A stretch of 64,000 nt of DNA from Treponema sp. (GTDB lineage: Bacteria > Spirochaetota > Spirochaetia > Treponematales > Treponemataceae): contig JAFLSO010000002.1 in NCBI GenBank assembly GCA_022510925.1, positions 91,223-155,222 of the forward strand. Direction: 5' to 3'. The notes under the pieces were generated by a model. That model was given only the letters and a program-made list of their open reading frames with translations, did no database searches and was not told the origin of the DNA. The translations under genes and the position numbers were made by a program. Shown here piece by piece: positions 16,354-25,054 of the stretch; the stretch's first letter is position 1; each line of letters begins with the position of its first letter.

Positions 16354-17879
16354 AAATCAGATCACAGCTTACGCTCCTTATACTGGGCATAGTAATAATC
16401 CCGCTCCTTACGCTGTGCCTTCTGCCTGTGTACCACTACATGAACTCGCCCATGCGCTTCATAATGAAGGACTACAAGCAACTGCGCCGCGTGGAGGCCA
16501 TGGACCTTACGGAAAAGGACTGGGACGAGCTCAAAAGGCAGCTCAGGGACATGCCGCCTAACGTGCAGGTGCTGGTGTATTATGACGGCAAGGTTCAGCT
16601 GTCCACCATGCAGGAATTCAAGGCGGGGTCCGTGTGCCCGCTGGATAAGATTTTCGAGCTCATACGGAGCACGGGATACAAATACAACTATCAGTTCCAG
16701 ACACCGTTCAAGGGAAGGGAGTCAGCCGCCGCAAGGGATGATGTTCCCCGCGCGGAAAGCGGGCACGGCGATGACATGGCGGTAAGGAAACCCGCGGACC
16801 GGCTGAGGAAATCGGCGCAGGGTCCGCTCGGGAAACTCTCCGTGCGCTCCGAGAGAGATGAGCTGTCCGCGGAGATATCCCCCGCCAGCACGCTTCTTGT
16901 GATAAGCCGCAGCACGGCTCCCGGGCAGAAGAAAAAGCACCAGGGAAGATTCCTCATCTCCGTGTTCGCGTCGGTATGCCTGTTCGAGGCATTCTGCATA
17001 ACGCTCATAATCATAACGTCGCGCAGCATAACCAAGTCCATAACACTGCTTGAGAAGACCACGAAGAAAATCGCGGACGGAGACCTGGACACCCGGGTGG
17101 AGGGCACGGAGAAAAATCACAGTGCCAACGAGATAACATCGCTTGCCGTGAGCCTTGAGAAAATGAGGGAGTCGCTTAAGGACGACAAGGAGAGGCGCGC
17201 TAAATTCATAATGGGAATAAGCCACGACCTTCACACGCCGGTGGCGCTCATAAAAGGATACACGGAGGCGCTTACTGACGGGATTGTGACAGACCCCGAG
17301 CGCGCAAGGAAATCACTGGCCATAATACATTCCAAGGCCGACCAGCTTGAGACGATGATAAACGACCTCATAAATTACGCGCGGCTGAACAACACCGACT
17401 GGCGGCAGACACTGGAGGCGGTGGAGCTTCTCTCCGTGCTGAGGGATTTCGCGGACTCGGCGCAGCAGACCTGCGACGTGTACAAGCGGCGCTTCTCCCT
17501 GAGCATGGACGTTCCCGCGGACATGAGCGTTCCCATGGACAAGAATCTTTTCTCCCGCATGCTTGAGAACATCTTCTCAAACGCGCTCCGCTACACGGCG
17601 GACGGCGACTCCATAGCGCTCACCGCGCAGGCCCTCACTGACGAGGCCGGCAAACAATGCGTGCGGATAAGCATAAAGGATTCCGGCTCCGGCATAGAGG
17701 AGAAGGACCTGGAGCGGATATGGGATCTTTTCTACCGCGGAACGAATTCCCGCAGGGAGCAGGGCTCGGGCATAGGGCTCTCCGTGGTGAAGACCATAGC
17801 TGACTCGCACGGCTGGACGCTGGGCGTGAAATCAAGCATAGGAGAGGGCTCGGAATTCACCGTCAGCATCCCGGTGTGA
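16350..17879 (+). CDS. membrane sensor histidine kinase
   Basis: 509 aa from the ATG overlapping the regulator stop. There are membrane helices at about 7-28 and 201-223 with a roughly 170-residue periplasmic sensor of no recognised fold between them. A HAMP domain follows, then a HisKA helix with H292 in ISHDLHTPVALIKGY, and a HATPase domain with NIFSNALRYT (N box), DSGSGIEEKDL (G1), FYRG (F) and GSGIGLSVVKT (G2). It phosphorylates the upstream response regulator. Its last 17 bases overlap the convergent miaA gene. Confidence 0.93.
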   Translation: MKIRSQLTLLILGIVIIPLLTLCLLPVYHYMNSPMRFIMKDYKQLRRVEAMDLTEKDWDELKRQLRDMPPNVQVLVYYDGKVQLSTMQEFKAGSVCPLDKIFELIRSTGYKYNYQFQTPFKGRESAAARDDVPRAESGHGDDMAVRKPADRLRKSAQGPLGKLSVRSERDELSAEISPASTLLVISRSTAPGQKKKHQGRFLISVFASVCLFEAFCITLIIITSRSITKSITLLEKTTKKIADGDLDTRVEGTEKNHSANEITSLAVSLEKMRESLKDDKERRAKFIMGISHDLHTPVALIKGYTEALTDGIVTDPERARKSLAIIHSKADQLETMINDLINYARLNNTDWRQTLEAVELLSVLRDFADSAQQTCDVYKRRFSLSMDVPADMSVPMDKNLFSRMLENIFSNALRYTADGDSIALTAQALTDEAGKQCVRISIKDSGSGIEEKDLERIWDLFYRGTNSRREQGSGIGLSVVKTIADSHGWTLGVKSSIGEGSEFTVSIPV

Positions 17880-18819
17880 GAAGATGCCCGCTCCGCGAGC
17901 AGAAATCGCTTATGACACGCTCCGCGCCGCTGATGTCGTCCGCGCTCACGGTGACCGCTCCCGGAATCCCGCGCATGAAAGTGTACTGCTTCTTGGCGTA
18001 CTGCCGCGAATGAAGCTTTACGGCCGCCTTTATCTCCTCCTGGGACTTAAGGGACGGATCGAAGAATTCCCTGTAGCCTATCGCCCTCATCCCGGGGCTG
18101 CCCATGACACAGCCGTCTCTCCTAAGCGCCTCCACCTCTTCCTGGAGCCCGAGCCTGAACATCATCTCCACACGCTCGTCTATGCGCCTGTAAAGCTCGT
18201 CCCGTCCGCGGGAAAGTATGACCGTGCAGAATGAGTAGCCCTCCCTGAGCCTTGTATCCTGCCTGTAGGAGCTCAACGGTTTCCCTGACGAATAGAAAAC
18301 CTCCAGCGCGCGGCAAATCCTGTACGCGTCATTCGGGTTTATTTTCTCCGCGGACTTCCTGTCCACGGCGGAAAGCTCCTCATGCAGGGCACGGGAGCCC
18401 TCCTCCGCCGCGCGGGCATTCAGACGCTTTCTGAGGGCGGGGTCGCTCACGGGAGTGGGAGGAAGTCCCAGAAGAAAATTCCTCACATAGAAGCCAGTCC
18501 CGCCCACGACGAGGGGGAATTTTCCCCTGCTGAAAATATCCGCGCACGCCTCGTCGGCCATGGAGACGAACCTTCCCGCGCCGAACTGCTCGCATGCGGG
18601 ATCGGCAATCCCCACCAGATGATGGGGAAGCTCTGAGAGCTCCTCCACGGACGGAGAGGCGGTGCCTATGCGCATGCCCCTGTAGACCGCCTGGCTGTCC
18701 GCGCTCACGGCCTCCCCCATGCCTTTAAAAGGCGAAAGACTGCTTTTACCAAAAAGTCTTACGGCAAGAGCAGTCTTTCCACACGCTGTGGGCGCGAAAA
18801 TAACTATTACTGGAATCAC
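17863..18819 (-). CDS. miaA: tRNA dimethylallyltransferase MiaA
   Basis: 318 aa. The P-loop APTACGKT is at residues 9-16, and VSADSQAVYRGMRIGTASPS matches the conserved D-S-x-Q-x-Y motif of MiaA. VVGGTGFYVRNFLLG and NPNDAYRICRALEVFYSSGKP are further family blocks, and QYAKKQYTFMRG is the C-terminal motif. It adds the dimethylallyl group to A37 of tRNAs that read UNN codons. An insertion after the P-loop (about residues 24-33) is slightly unusual. The gene lies five bases after rpoZ, an operon pairing inferred from spacing. Confidence 0.95.
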   Translation of the reverse strand: MIPVIVIFAPTACGKTALAVRLFGKSSLSPFKGMGEAVSADSQAVYRGMRIGTASPSVEELSELPHHLVGIADPACEQFGAGRFVSMADEACADIFSRGKFPLVVGGTGFYVRNFLLGLPPTPVSDPALRKRLNARAAEEGSRALHEELSAVDRKSAEKINPNDAYRICRALEVFYSSGKPLSSYRQDTRLREGYSFCTVILSRGRDELYRRIDERVEMMFRLGLQEEVEALRRDGCVMGSPGMRAIGYREFFDPSLKSQEEIKAAVKLHSRQYAKKQYTFMRGIPGAVTVSADDISGAERVISDFCSRSGHLLTPGC

Positions 18820-18823
18820 GGCG

Positions 18824-19024
18824 TCATCTGCGCGGCGAATCTATGCGGTACTGGACCTCGCTGGTGAAGAGCTGGCGGGCCGCAAGGCTCACGACCTTGC
18901 CGTCATTCTCCTCTACCACAGGATCTTTTATCATGGCGAGCTGATACGCACGGCGACTGGCCGCCACTGTAATCTCGTACATACCGCCCTTGAATTTCGC
19001 AAGCTCCTCAAGAGGAAAAATCAT
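18824..19024 (-). CDS. rpoZ: RNA polymerase omega subunit (RpoZ-like)
   Basis: 66 aa from the ATG at 19024 (MIFPLEELAKFKGG), which has GAGGGGG upstream; a longer frame would begin inside that ribosome site. GGMYEITVAASRRAYQLA corresponds to the omega core (x-YELVxVAxRRAxQL), and VVSLAARQLFTSEVQYRI follows. Omega aids assembly and stability of RNA polymerase. It is short but covers the conserved helices. A strong promoter precedes it, and miaA follows closely. Confidence 0.85.
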   Translation of the reverse strand: MIFPLEELAKFKGGMYEITVAASRRAYQLAMIKDPVVEENDGKVVSLAARQLFTSEVQYRIDSPRR

Positions 19025-19054
19025 AGCGCACCCCCTCATTCATAATATGCGCGG

Positions 19055-19083
19055 ATTATAGCATAAAAGCCATTTTCTGTCTA
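19055..19083 (-). promoter_or_regulatory. strong sigma70 promoter of rpoZ-miaA
   Basis: On the minus strand TAGACA (19078-19083) and TATAAT (19055-19060) are separated by exactly 17 bp: 5/6 and 6/6 matches. The predicted start is near 19048, giving a leader of about 24 bases that includes the GAGGGGG ribosome site. It overlaps the -10 of the divergent recO promoter, so the two should compete. Confidence 0.75.
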
Positions 19084-19087
19084 TACT
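19082..19087 (+). promoter_or_regulatory. -10 element for recO, predicted leaderless start
   Basis: TATACT ends seven bases before the recO ATG, so the predicted +1 is the A of the start codon. No good -35 is visible and no ribosome site precedes the ATG. The hexamer overlaps the -35 of the divergent rpoZ promoter. Confidence 0.4.
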
Positions 19088-19093
19088 GGTCTC

Positions 19094-19855
19094 ATGGCAG
19101 AACGGAACACATCCACGCCCGCAATCATCCTCACGGTAAAAAATTCAGGCGAGTCCGACAGGAGCGTGCGCGCGCTTTCTCCGGAGAGGGGCATTTTCTA
19201 CTGCACGCTTTACGGCGGTCCCAAAAGCAGGATGCGCTCCCTGGTCCAGCCGTTCAGTACGGGGAGGATATGGCTTTACGAAGACCAGGCGAAAAAATCA
19301 TGTAAGATAACTGATTTCAGCGTGGAGAGCTGCCACATAAGTTTCAGGACGAGCCTGTACAAGATGTGGGCGGCGAACCTGGCATGCGAGCTTGTGATAA
19401 AAACCAAGTGCGCGGGAGAGTACGAGAAATCATACATCCTCCTTAAGGCGCTCATGGACGGAATGGATGCCTGCGATGAGGACGAGGCGCGCGCGGGCAC
19501 GCTAAGGTTCCTGTGGCGGTACCTGGGAGTGATGGGGCTTCAGCCCGACACCGAGAGATGCTCGCAGTGCGGGGAGCCGCTCGCCGTAAGGCCCGAGGAC
19601 AGCGCATTCTACAGCCACGAGAATAACGGCTTCACATGCGCGGACTGCGCCACGGAGCGCTCCGGGGGACTGCGCATGGACTCAGAGGGACTACGATACC
19701 TTGGGGCGGTAAGCTCACTGAGCCCGGCCAGAGTGCGCGGGATAAGCGTGTCACCGCAGAGCGCATGGCTCATAAAAAGCACACTCTATTTTCTTGCGGA
19801 GCATGCGGCCGGCACAAAACTTAAGTCGCTTGAGAGCGGAATCGGAATACTGTGA
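19094..19855 (+). CDS. recO: DNA repair protein RecO
   Basis: 253 aa. The N-terminal OB-fold has ILTVKNSGESDRSVRALSPERG and LYGGPKSRMRSLVQPFS. A helical region follows, then a zinc site with CSQCGEP and CADCATE (C-x2-C twice), as in many RecO proteins, and a C-terminal helix LYFLAEHAAGTKLKS. RecO loads RecA on SSB-coated DNA with RecR. The ATG has no Shine-Dalgarno and lies directly after a TATACT box. recJ, another recombination gene, is 1.4 kb downstream. Confidence 0.92.
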   Translation: MAERNTSTPAIILTVKNSGESDRSVRALSPERGIFYCTLYGGPKSRMRSLVQPFSTGRIWLYEDQAKKSCKITDFSVESCHISFRTSLYKMWAANLACELVIKTKCAGEYEKSYILLKALMDGMDACDEDEARAGTLRFLWRYLGVMGLQPDTERCSQCGEPLAVRPEDSAFYSHENNGFTCADCATERSGGLRMDSEGLRYLGAVSSLSPARVRGISVSPQSAWLIKSTLYFLAEHAAGTKLKSLESGIGIL

Positions 19856-19865
19856 GCGCCGACGC

Positions 19866-19894
19866 TTGAACTTATCCGGCCGCCCCTGTATACT
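19866..19894 (+). promoter_or_regulatory. sigma70 promoter of the phosphorylase-recJ unit
   Basis: TTGAAC (19866-19871) and TATACT (19889-19894) are 17 bp apart. The predicted start near 19901 leaves a leader of about 19 bases containing a GGGGGG ribosome site before the ATG at 19920. It starts just after the recO stop. Confidence 0.65.
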
Positions 19895-19919
19895 TTGATA
19901 AAGCATTCGCGGGGGGAAA

Positions 19920-21260
19920 ATGAGGGCAAGCGACATAATCATAAAAAAACGCGGGACGGGCGGTCAGAAAGGCTCCGTGCTCTCGCGCGAAGAGATAGAC
20001 TTCATGGTGAGCGGATACACATGCGGCACCATTCCAGATTACCAGATGTCCGCCTTCCTTATGGCGGTGTACTACAGCGGCATGACGTTCGAGGAGACAG
20101 GCTTCCTTACCGAAAGCATGCTGCGCTCAGGCGACGTGATAGACCTTCACGGATTAAAAAAAGATTTCCCCGAGCTCCGCGGACCGTTCGTGGACAAGCA
20201 CTCCACCGGGGGCGTGGGAGACAAGATAAGCCTACCTCTGGCACCCATAGTCGCGAGCCTTGGCGTGCAGATTCCCATGATGAGCGGGCGCGGGCTGGGG
20301 CACACCGGCGGCACGCTAGACAAGCTTGAGTCGCTCAGCGGCTACAACGTGCGCCTGGACAAAAACGAATTCGCAAGGCTCATAGGGCGCACGGGATTCG
20401 CCATGATGGGACAGACTGAGAGCATAGCTCCCGCGGACCGCAAGATGTACGCACTGCGCGACGTGACAGGAACGGTGGAGAGCATACCGCTAATCACCGC
20501 CAGCATACTCTCAAAGAAAGTCGCGGAGGGAAGCGACTGCCTTATGTTCGACGTTAAATGCGGCTCCGGGGCGTTCATGAAGACAGCGGATGACGCCCGG
20601 TCACTGGCGCTGTCGCTTGTAAGGACCGCCGCCTCCATGGGCAAAAAATCATGGGCCCTAATCACCGCCATGGACTCTCCTCTTGGAATGAAGACGGGAA
20701 ACTACCTGGAGGTGGAGGAGACGCTGGAGTGCCTGCAGGGAAACGGTCCCGCCGACATAATGGAGCTGACTCTCGCCCTTGGCGCGCGCATGGCGGTTCT
20801 GGGCAAAAGAGCGGGCTCCGTGCAGGAGGGGGAGGAGCTCTGCGCCGAGCAGATAAGGAACGGGAACGCCCTGAGGAAATTCCTTGACAACGTGAGGGAC
20901 CAGGGCGCGGACCCCGGAAAGCTTCTGGACGGTCAGGGGAAAAGACGCTCGGAGAACCACGCGCAGATACTCGCGGAGCAGGACGGATACATAAGCGTGG
21001 ATGCATACAGGACAGGAATGGCGTGCATAAGCCTGGGCGTGGGAAGGACAAAGACATCTGACAGCGTGGACGCGGACTCAGGAATAATTTTCTCCAGGCG
21101 CACAGGAGACTATGTAAGGAAAGGCGACCTTATCATGGACGTCTACGCCAGGGATGAGCAATGCCTTGAGAGCGGAGCGGAGGCCCTGAGAGGCGCCGTC
21201 ACATACACATCCTCCGCCCCCGCGCAGGGGCCCCTCATCATAGAGGAAATACAGCCGTGA
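19920..21260 (+). CDS. pdp: pyrimidine-nucleoside (thymidine) phosphorylase
   Basis: 446 aa, family-typical length. Signature blocks are present: FVDKHSTGGVGDKISLPLAP (phosphate and substrate loop) and MMSGRGLGHTGGTLDKLES (the thymidine phosphorylase signature), plus DVKCGSGAFMK. The enzyme splits thymidine, uridine or deoxyuridine with phosphate, feeding salvage. Whether it is DeoA-like or broad (Pdp) cannot be told from sequence reading, so the symbol is tentative. It overlaps recJ by four bases. A UPRT-like gene further right (61912-62952) would also serve pyrimidine salvage. Confidence 0.9.
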   Translation: MRASDIIIKKRGTGGQKGSVLSREEIDFMVSGYTCGTIPDYQMSAFLMAVYYSGMTFEETGFLTESMLRSGDVIDLHGLKKDFPELRGPFVDKHSTGGVGDKISLPLAPIVASLGVQIPMMSGRGLGHTGGTLDKLESLSGYNVRLDKNEFARLIGRTGFAMMGQTESIAPADRKMYALRDVTGTVESIPLITASILSKKVAEGSDCLMFDVKCGSGAFMKTADDARSLALSLVRTAASMGKKSWALITAMDSPLGMKTGNYLEVEETLECLQGNGPADIMELTLALGARMAVLGKRAGSVQEGEELCAEQIRNGNALRKFLDNVRDQGADPGKLLDGQGKRRSENHAQILAEQDGYISVDAYRTGMACISLGVGRTKTSDSVDADSGIIFSRRTGDYVRKGDLIMDVYARDEQCLESGAEALRGAVTYTSSAPAQGPLIIEEIQP

Positions 21261-23401
21261 GCGAGTGGAGCAAGAGAGCCGTTCCCAAGGAGCTGGTGGA
21301 GGAGCTGGAGAGGCGCTTCAATCTGGACGCGCTTACCGCAAGCATAATGGCACGCAGAGGAATCACGTCCGGGCAGGACATGCTCTATTACCGCGAGGAC
21401 GACCTGCGTTTCCAGAACAGCCCCTTCCTCTTCAAGTCTATGGAAGACGCCGTGGACCGCATCCTTGACGCGCTTGAGGAAGGCGAGAGAATACTCATCT
21501 TCGGGGACCGCGACGTGGACGGAGTGAGCGCCACCACCGTCCTGCTTGAGTGCCTGAGGTCCCTGGGCGGAAAAGACTCCGGGGCCAGCGTGCGGTACAG
21601 GCTTCCAGGAAAAGACGACCCCTACGGGCTAAGCATGCGCGCGGTGGAGGAATTCGCCGCGGAGGAAGGCTCACTGATAATAACGGTGGACTGCGGGATA
21701 TCCAACAACGAGGAGATAGCGCGCGCGGGAGAGCTTGGAATTGACGTAATCATAGTGGACCACCACACTCCCCCCGAGACCCTCCCCGAGCCTGCCATAA
21801 TCATAGACGCAAAACTGGAGGACTCAGGCTACCCATTCAAGGACATATCAGGATGCGCCGCAGCGTACAAGCTTGTAAGCGCGCTTAGGTTCAGCCGCAC
21901 CAGATGGTACAAGGAGGACATGGCCCTTCTTAACGTGCGCGAGGACGGCGGCCTGATGACGGTGGACTGCATAAAGCTCAGGAACCTGGTCCCCGTCAGC
22001 ACCCTGAGCCGGAGCTTCGAAAGCCCGGTGTCCGTGACGGAGACGGAAATACCCATCTACCTGCAGGGACAGATCGTCCTTGTGTGGAATGAGAAGGAGC
22101 AGCGCGCCATGCTCAGAAGGCTTTTCGGTCAGGGCGCGGAATTCAGCCTGCTGGACGTGCAGGCAGAGGCCGCAAAGCTAATGCCCAGGACAGGTCCGCT
22201 TCCGCTCTCAAAACTCAAAGGTCTCTCAACGCTAGCAAAATACGGCGACCATGCCCCCACCGAGATAGGCGGCTTCTACAACATATTCGTCTCGTACGTC
22301 CAGGCTGCCCAGAGAAAAGAATTCCCGTCAATGCAGGAGGACGAGGAGAAAGACATGCAGCTGGTGGCTCTGGCAGCGCTCGCGGACATAATGCCCATGC
22401 GGAACGAGAACAGGCTTTTCGTGAAAAAAGGCCTTGCCTCCATAAATGCAGGAAGGACCAGACCGGGGCTCAGGGAGCTCATGGCTGAGCTAGGAATGCT
22501 GGGAAAGCGAGTGACGTCCACGGACCTCAGCTGGGTCGTCGTCTCAAACCTGAACGCGGCGGGACGGCTGGGGCATCCTGAATTCGCGGCGGAGCTGTTC
22601 CTTACTCAGGACCAGGACACACGCACTGCCATGGCAAGGAAAATCATGGAGCTGAACACGGAGCGGAAGCGCCTCTCGCAGGAGGGGCTCTCCGTGGCAG
22701 GACCGCAGGCATCGGTCTCCATACAGGCATACGGCGGAAAGCTCTGCGTAATAGCGGACGAGCGCATAAGCCGCGGAGTCAGCGGCGTCATAGCGGGGCG
22801 CCTTGTCGGAATATACGACGTGCCGTCCATAGTCATAACGTTCGTGGAGGACAATGCCATAGGCTCCATGAGAAGCTGCCGCGGACTGGACGTGACCAGG
22901 TTCCTGGACCAGATGGATGACATCTTCCTGAACCACGGCGGGCACAAGGCGGCGGGAGGATTCAGCCTCAAAAAGGACAGGATGGACGAACTCACTGCCA
23001 GACTGAAAGAGCTGTCCGGCACCATAGAGCTTGAGCCTTCCAGCGCGGGGAAGTACGACATAGACGCGGAGATTCCGCCATCATACCTTACGCCGGAGCT
23101 TCTGAGCATAAGCGACGGCATGGAGCCGTTCGGCGAGGAGAACCCTCCCCTGCTCCTCATGACCAGAGGCATACCCGTGTTTGACGCCATGATTCTGGGC
23201 AAAACAGAGCAGCATCTGAAAATCACGGTGGGAACTGAGAAAACAAAATGGCCCGCCCTGTTCTGGAATGAGGCCGGACGGCTGCACAGGGATTTCGAGA
23301 CCGGCGACAAGATAGACATTCTTTTCCGTCTGGAGCGTAACGTCTTCAACGGAATGGAGACTCCGCAGATGATTGTCGCGGACCTTAAGAGAAGCAAATG
23401 A
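21257..23401 (+). CDS. recJ: single-stranded-DNA exonuclease RecJ
   Basis: 714 aa starting with GTG that overlaps the preceding stop (GTGA). The DHH phosphoesterase motifs are clear: FGDRDVDGVSATT at about residues 82-94, ITVDCGISNNEEI, and IIVDHHTPPETLPEPA. The DHHA1 part has RISRGVSGVIAGRL and HGGHKAAGGFSLK (glycine-rich motif), and an OB-like C-terminus ends the protein. It digests 5' ends in recombination and mismatch repair. It is longer than the 570-580 aa of E. coli RecJ, chiefly through an insertion in the middle, as other spirochaete RecJ proteins appear to be. Confidence 0.93.
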   Translation: MSEWSKRAVPKELVEELERRFNLDALTASIMARRGITSGQDMLYYREDDLRFQNSPFLFKSMEDAVDRILDALEEGERILIFGDRDVDGVSATTVLLECLRSLGGKDSGASVRYRLPGKDDPYGLSMRAVEEFAAEEGSLIITVDCGISNNEEIARAGELGIDVIIVDHHTPPETLPEPAIIIDAKLEDSGYPFKDISGCAAAYKLVSALRFSRTRWYKEDMALLNVREDGGLMTVDCIKLRNLVPVSTLSRSFESPVSVTETEIPIYLQGQIVLVWNEKEQRAMLRRLFGQGAEFSLLDVQAEAAKLMPRTGPLPLSKLKGLSTLAKYGDHAPTEIGGFYNIFVSYVQAAQRKEFPSMQEDEEKDMQLVALAALADIMPMRNENRLFVKKGLASINAGRTRPGLRELMAELGMLGKRVTSTDLSWVVVSNLNAAGRLGHPEFAAELFLTQDQDTRTAMARKIMELNTERKRLSQEGLSVAGPQASVSIQAYGGKLCVIADERISRGVSGVIAGRLVGIYDVPSIVITFVEDNAIGSMRSCRGLDVTRFLDQMDDIFLNHGGHKAAGGFSLKKDRMDELTARLKELSGTIELEPSSAGKYDIDAEIPPSYLTPELLSISDGMEPFGEENPPLLLMTRGIPVFDAMILGKTEQHLKITVGTEKTKWPALFWNEAGRLHRDFETGDKIDILFRLERNVFNGMETPQMIVADLKRSK

Positions 23402-23426
23402 TAATTTCTAAATAAGGAGCCACACT

Positions 23427-24446
23427 ATGGAAAGGATTTTCAAGGGACGCGCGGGAAGGATCGCCGCATACCTAACGTTAGGTTTTATACTGACAGCGGT
23501 CTCTCTTCCCGCATACGCAAGGGATGCGGTTTTCACAGGCGAGGATTACGACATAAAGCTCAGCTACAACGATACGGCATTCCCCGGGGACGCGGTATTC
23601 GTCCGCATGAGATTCCTGCAGGCGAACAAGAGGAGCAAAGTCACAAAGGAGCAGCTCTCGTCCACCACCGCCACACTGGAGCTGTACTCAGGCGACAAGA
23701 TGCTTGACAAATCAAGTTTCTACATTCTGGGAGACGGCACAAACAAAAACACGCTCACTATGCTCACAGGAATTCCACTCTCCTCATGGTGGAAGGATGA
23801 CGGGCGCTACTCCCTGAAAGTCTCATACAACCTTTACGGCACCACGTCCATGGAATTCACGCTTCCGTTCGGCATAAAGAACAAGGAATTCGTGAGCGAG
23901 ACCATACCGCTGGACGAGTCCAACACCAGCATAAAGACGGACACCAGTCCCAGGCGCATGGCGCAGATAGAGAGGCTGAACGGCATACTGGGAACGGTGA
24001 ACGCAAAGTCCGTCTACCAGACATCGCCTTTCGCTCCTCCTACGGCCGCCACGCGGAGAACCTCATTTTTCGCGGACAGGCGCGTCTACACTTACACCAA
24101 CGGAAAGTCATCCACGAGCCTGCATTACGGAATAGATTACGGGGTTCCCACAGGCTCCCCGGTCACATCATGTGCGGCAGGAAAAGTGGTGCTCGCGGAG
24201 GACAGAATCTCCACCGGGCTAAGCGTGGTCATAGAGCATCTTCCCGGACTTTACAGCCTCTATTACCACATGAGCGAGATGAAGGTAAAAGAGGGAGAGA
24301 GCGTTAAAGCGGGAGACCTGATCGGACTTAGCGGCGCCACGGGACTTGCCACGGGCCCGCATCTGCACTGGGAGATGCGGCTCAACATGAGCGCCGTAAG
24401 CCCTGATTTCTTTACCGGGGATTTTACGTTCGAGTCGAATAACTGA
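23427..24446 (+). CDS. secreted M23 (LytM) peptidase
   Basis: 339 aa. A signal peptide (about residues 8-31, ending AYA) is followed by a beta-rich N-terminal domain and a C-terminal LytM domain. The metal ligands are visible in LHYGIDYGVPTGSPV (H-x3-D) and GPHLHWEMR (H-x-H). It probably cuts peptidoglycan cross-bridges or activates other hydrolases in the periplasm. AAGKVVLAEDR and GLYSLYYHMSEM are typical strands. AGGAG precedes the ATG. The palindrome ACCTAACGTTAGGT lies in the signal-peptide coding region. Confidence 0.9.
   Translation: MERIFKGRAGRIAAYLTLGFILTAVSLPAYARDAVFTGEDYDIKLSYNDTAFPGDAVFVRMRFLQANKRSKVTKEQLSSTTATLELYSGDKMLDKSSFYILGDGTNKNTLTMLTGIPLSSWWKDDGRYSLKVSYNLYGTTSMEFTLPFGIKNKEFVSETIPLDESNTSIKTDTSPRRMAQIERLNGILGTVNAKSVYQTSPFAPPTAATRRTSFFADRRVYTYTNGKSSTSLHYGIDYGVPTGSPVTSCAAGKVVLAEDRISTGLSVVIEHLPGLYSLYYHMSEMKVKEGESVKAGDLIGLSGATGLATGPHLHWEMRLNMSAVSPDFFTGDFTFESNN
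23470..23483. repeat. short palindrome ACCTAACGTTAGGT, copy 1
   Basis: A perfect 14-bp palindrome within the signal-peptide region of the M23 peptidase gene, read in frame as Y-L-T-L-G. It uses TTA and GGT codons that are rare in this window. Related copies lie at 58010-58025 (perfect, 16 bp) and 58683-58700 (one mismatch), with a half-copy near 25959-25973 in ligA. Confidence 0.6.
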
Positions 24447-24458
24447 ATCAGGGAAGAT

Positions 24459-25049
24459 TTAAATCTCCATCAGAAAAACATTTCCCGCCCAGTCTATGCG
24501 CACGGCGTATTCCTTTCCTGTCTCGCACGGTGACAGGTCCAGAGTGCTGTAGGAGATGTGCCGTCCCTCGAAAAGCCTCGCCATAGGAGAGAGCGCGAAC
24601 GACGACAGGGTGTGCCATGCGTCACGCTCCTTAAGTTCAAGCGACGCTCCGGCCAGCGCGCAGCCGCGCGAGGAATTCACGTAGCGGGAAAGCGATGTGC
24701 CGCGCATGAAAGAGCTGTCCCTCCCCCTGACCTCCAGCGGGAACGTGTAGCACACGGAGGAGAATTTAGCGCTGACAAAATCTATCACAATGTTACGCGA
24801 TGCCCACGAGCGCTCCACAAGGCACACCTCCTGCGAGTTTGTGTCATACATGGAAAGCCTTGCGCTCACGGTGCTGTCGCCCCTGCCGTAAATGTACACG
24901 CGCATGTAGTCGCCGGCAGGAAATTCGCCTGCGGTCCGTGCCGCCCTAAAGCATGACAAGAACCTGAGAAGCGCGCCTCCCAAAGAGAGTGCAAAAAGGG
25001 AGACAACGACCATTCCGATTATCCGCACAAGCCTGTCGCTTTTTGTCAT
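24459..25049 (-). CDS. hypothetical membrane-anchored protein
   Basis: 196 aa, not recognised. One N-terminal hydrophobic segment (IIGMVVVSLFALSLGGALL, about residues 10-28) would anchor it, leaving a beta-rich extracytoplasmic domain with YMRVYIYGRGDSTVSARLSM and several paired strands. It begins five bases after ligA without a clear ribosome site and is probably translated by coupling at the end of the ligA unit. It converges with the M23 peptidase gene, whose stop is 12 bases away. No function can be proposed. Confidence 0.7.
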   Translation of the reverse strand: MTKSDRLVRIIGMVVVSLFALSLGGALLRFLSCFRAARTAGEFPAGDYMRVYIYGRGDSTVSARLSMYDTNSQEVCLVERSWASRNIVIDFVSAKFSSVCYTFPLEVRGRDSSFMRGTSLSRYVNSSRGCALAGASLELKERDAWHTLSSFALSPMARLFEGRHISYSTLDLSPCETGKEYAVRIDWAGNVFLMEI

Positions 25050-25054
25050 GGGCG

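Noticed and set aside
24455-24466. AGATTTAAATCT palindrome between convergent genes as a terminator
   Set aside because: A/T-rich stem with no T-tract, and half of it lies in coding sequence.
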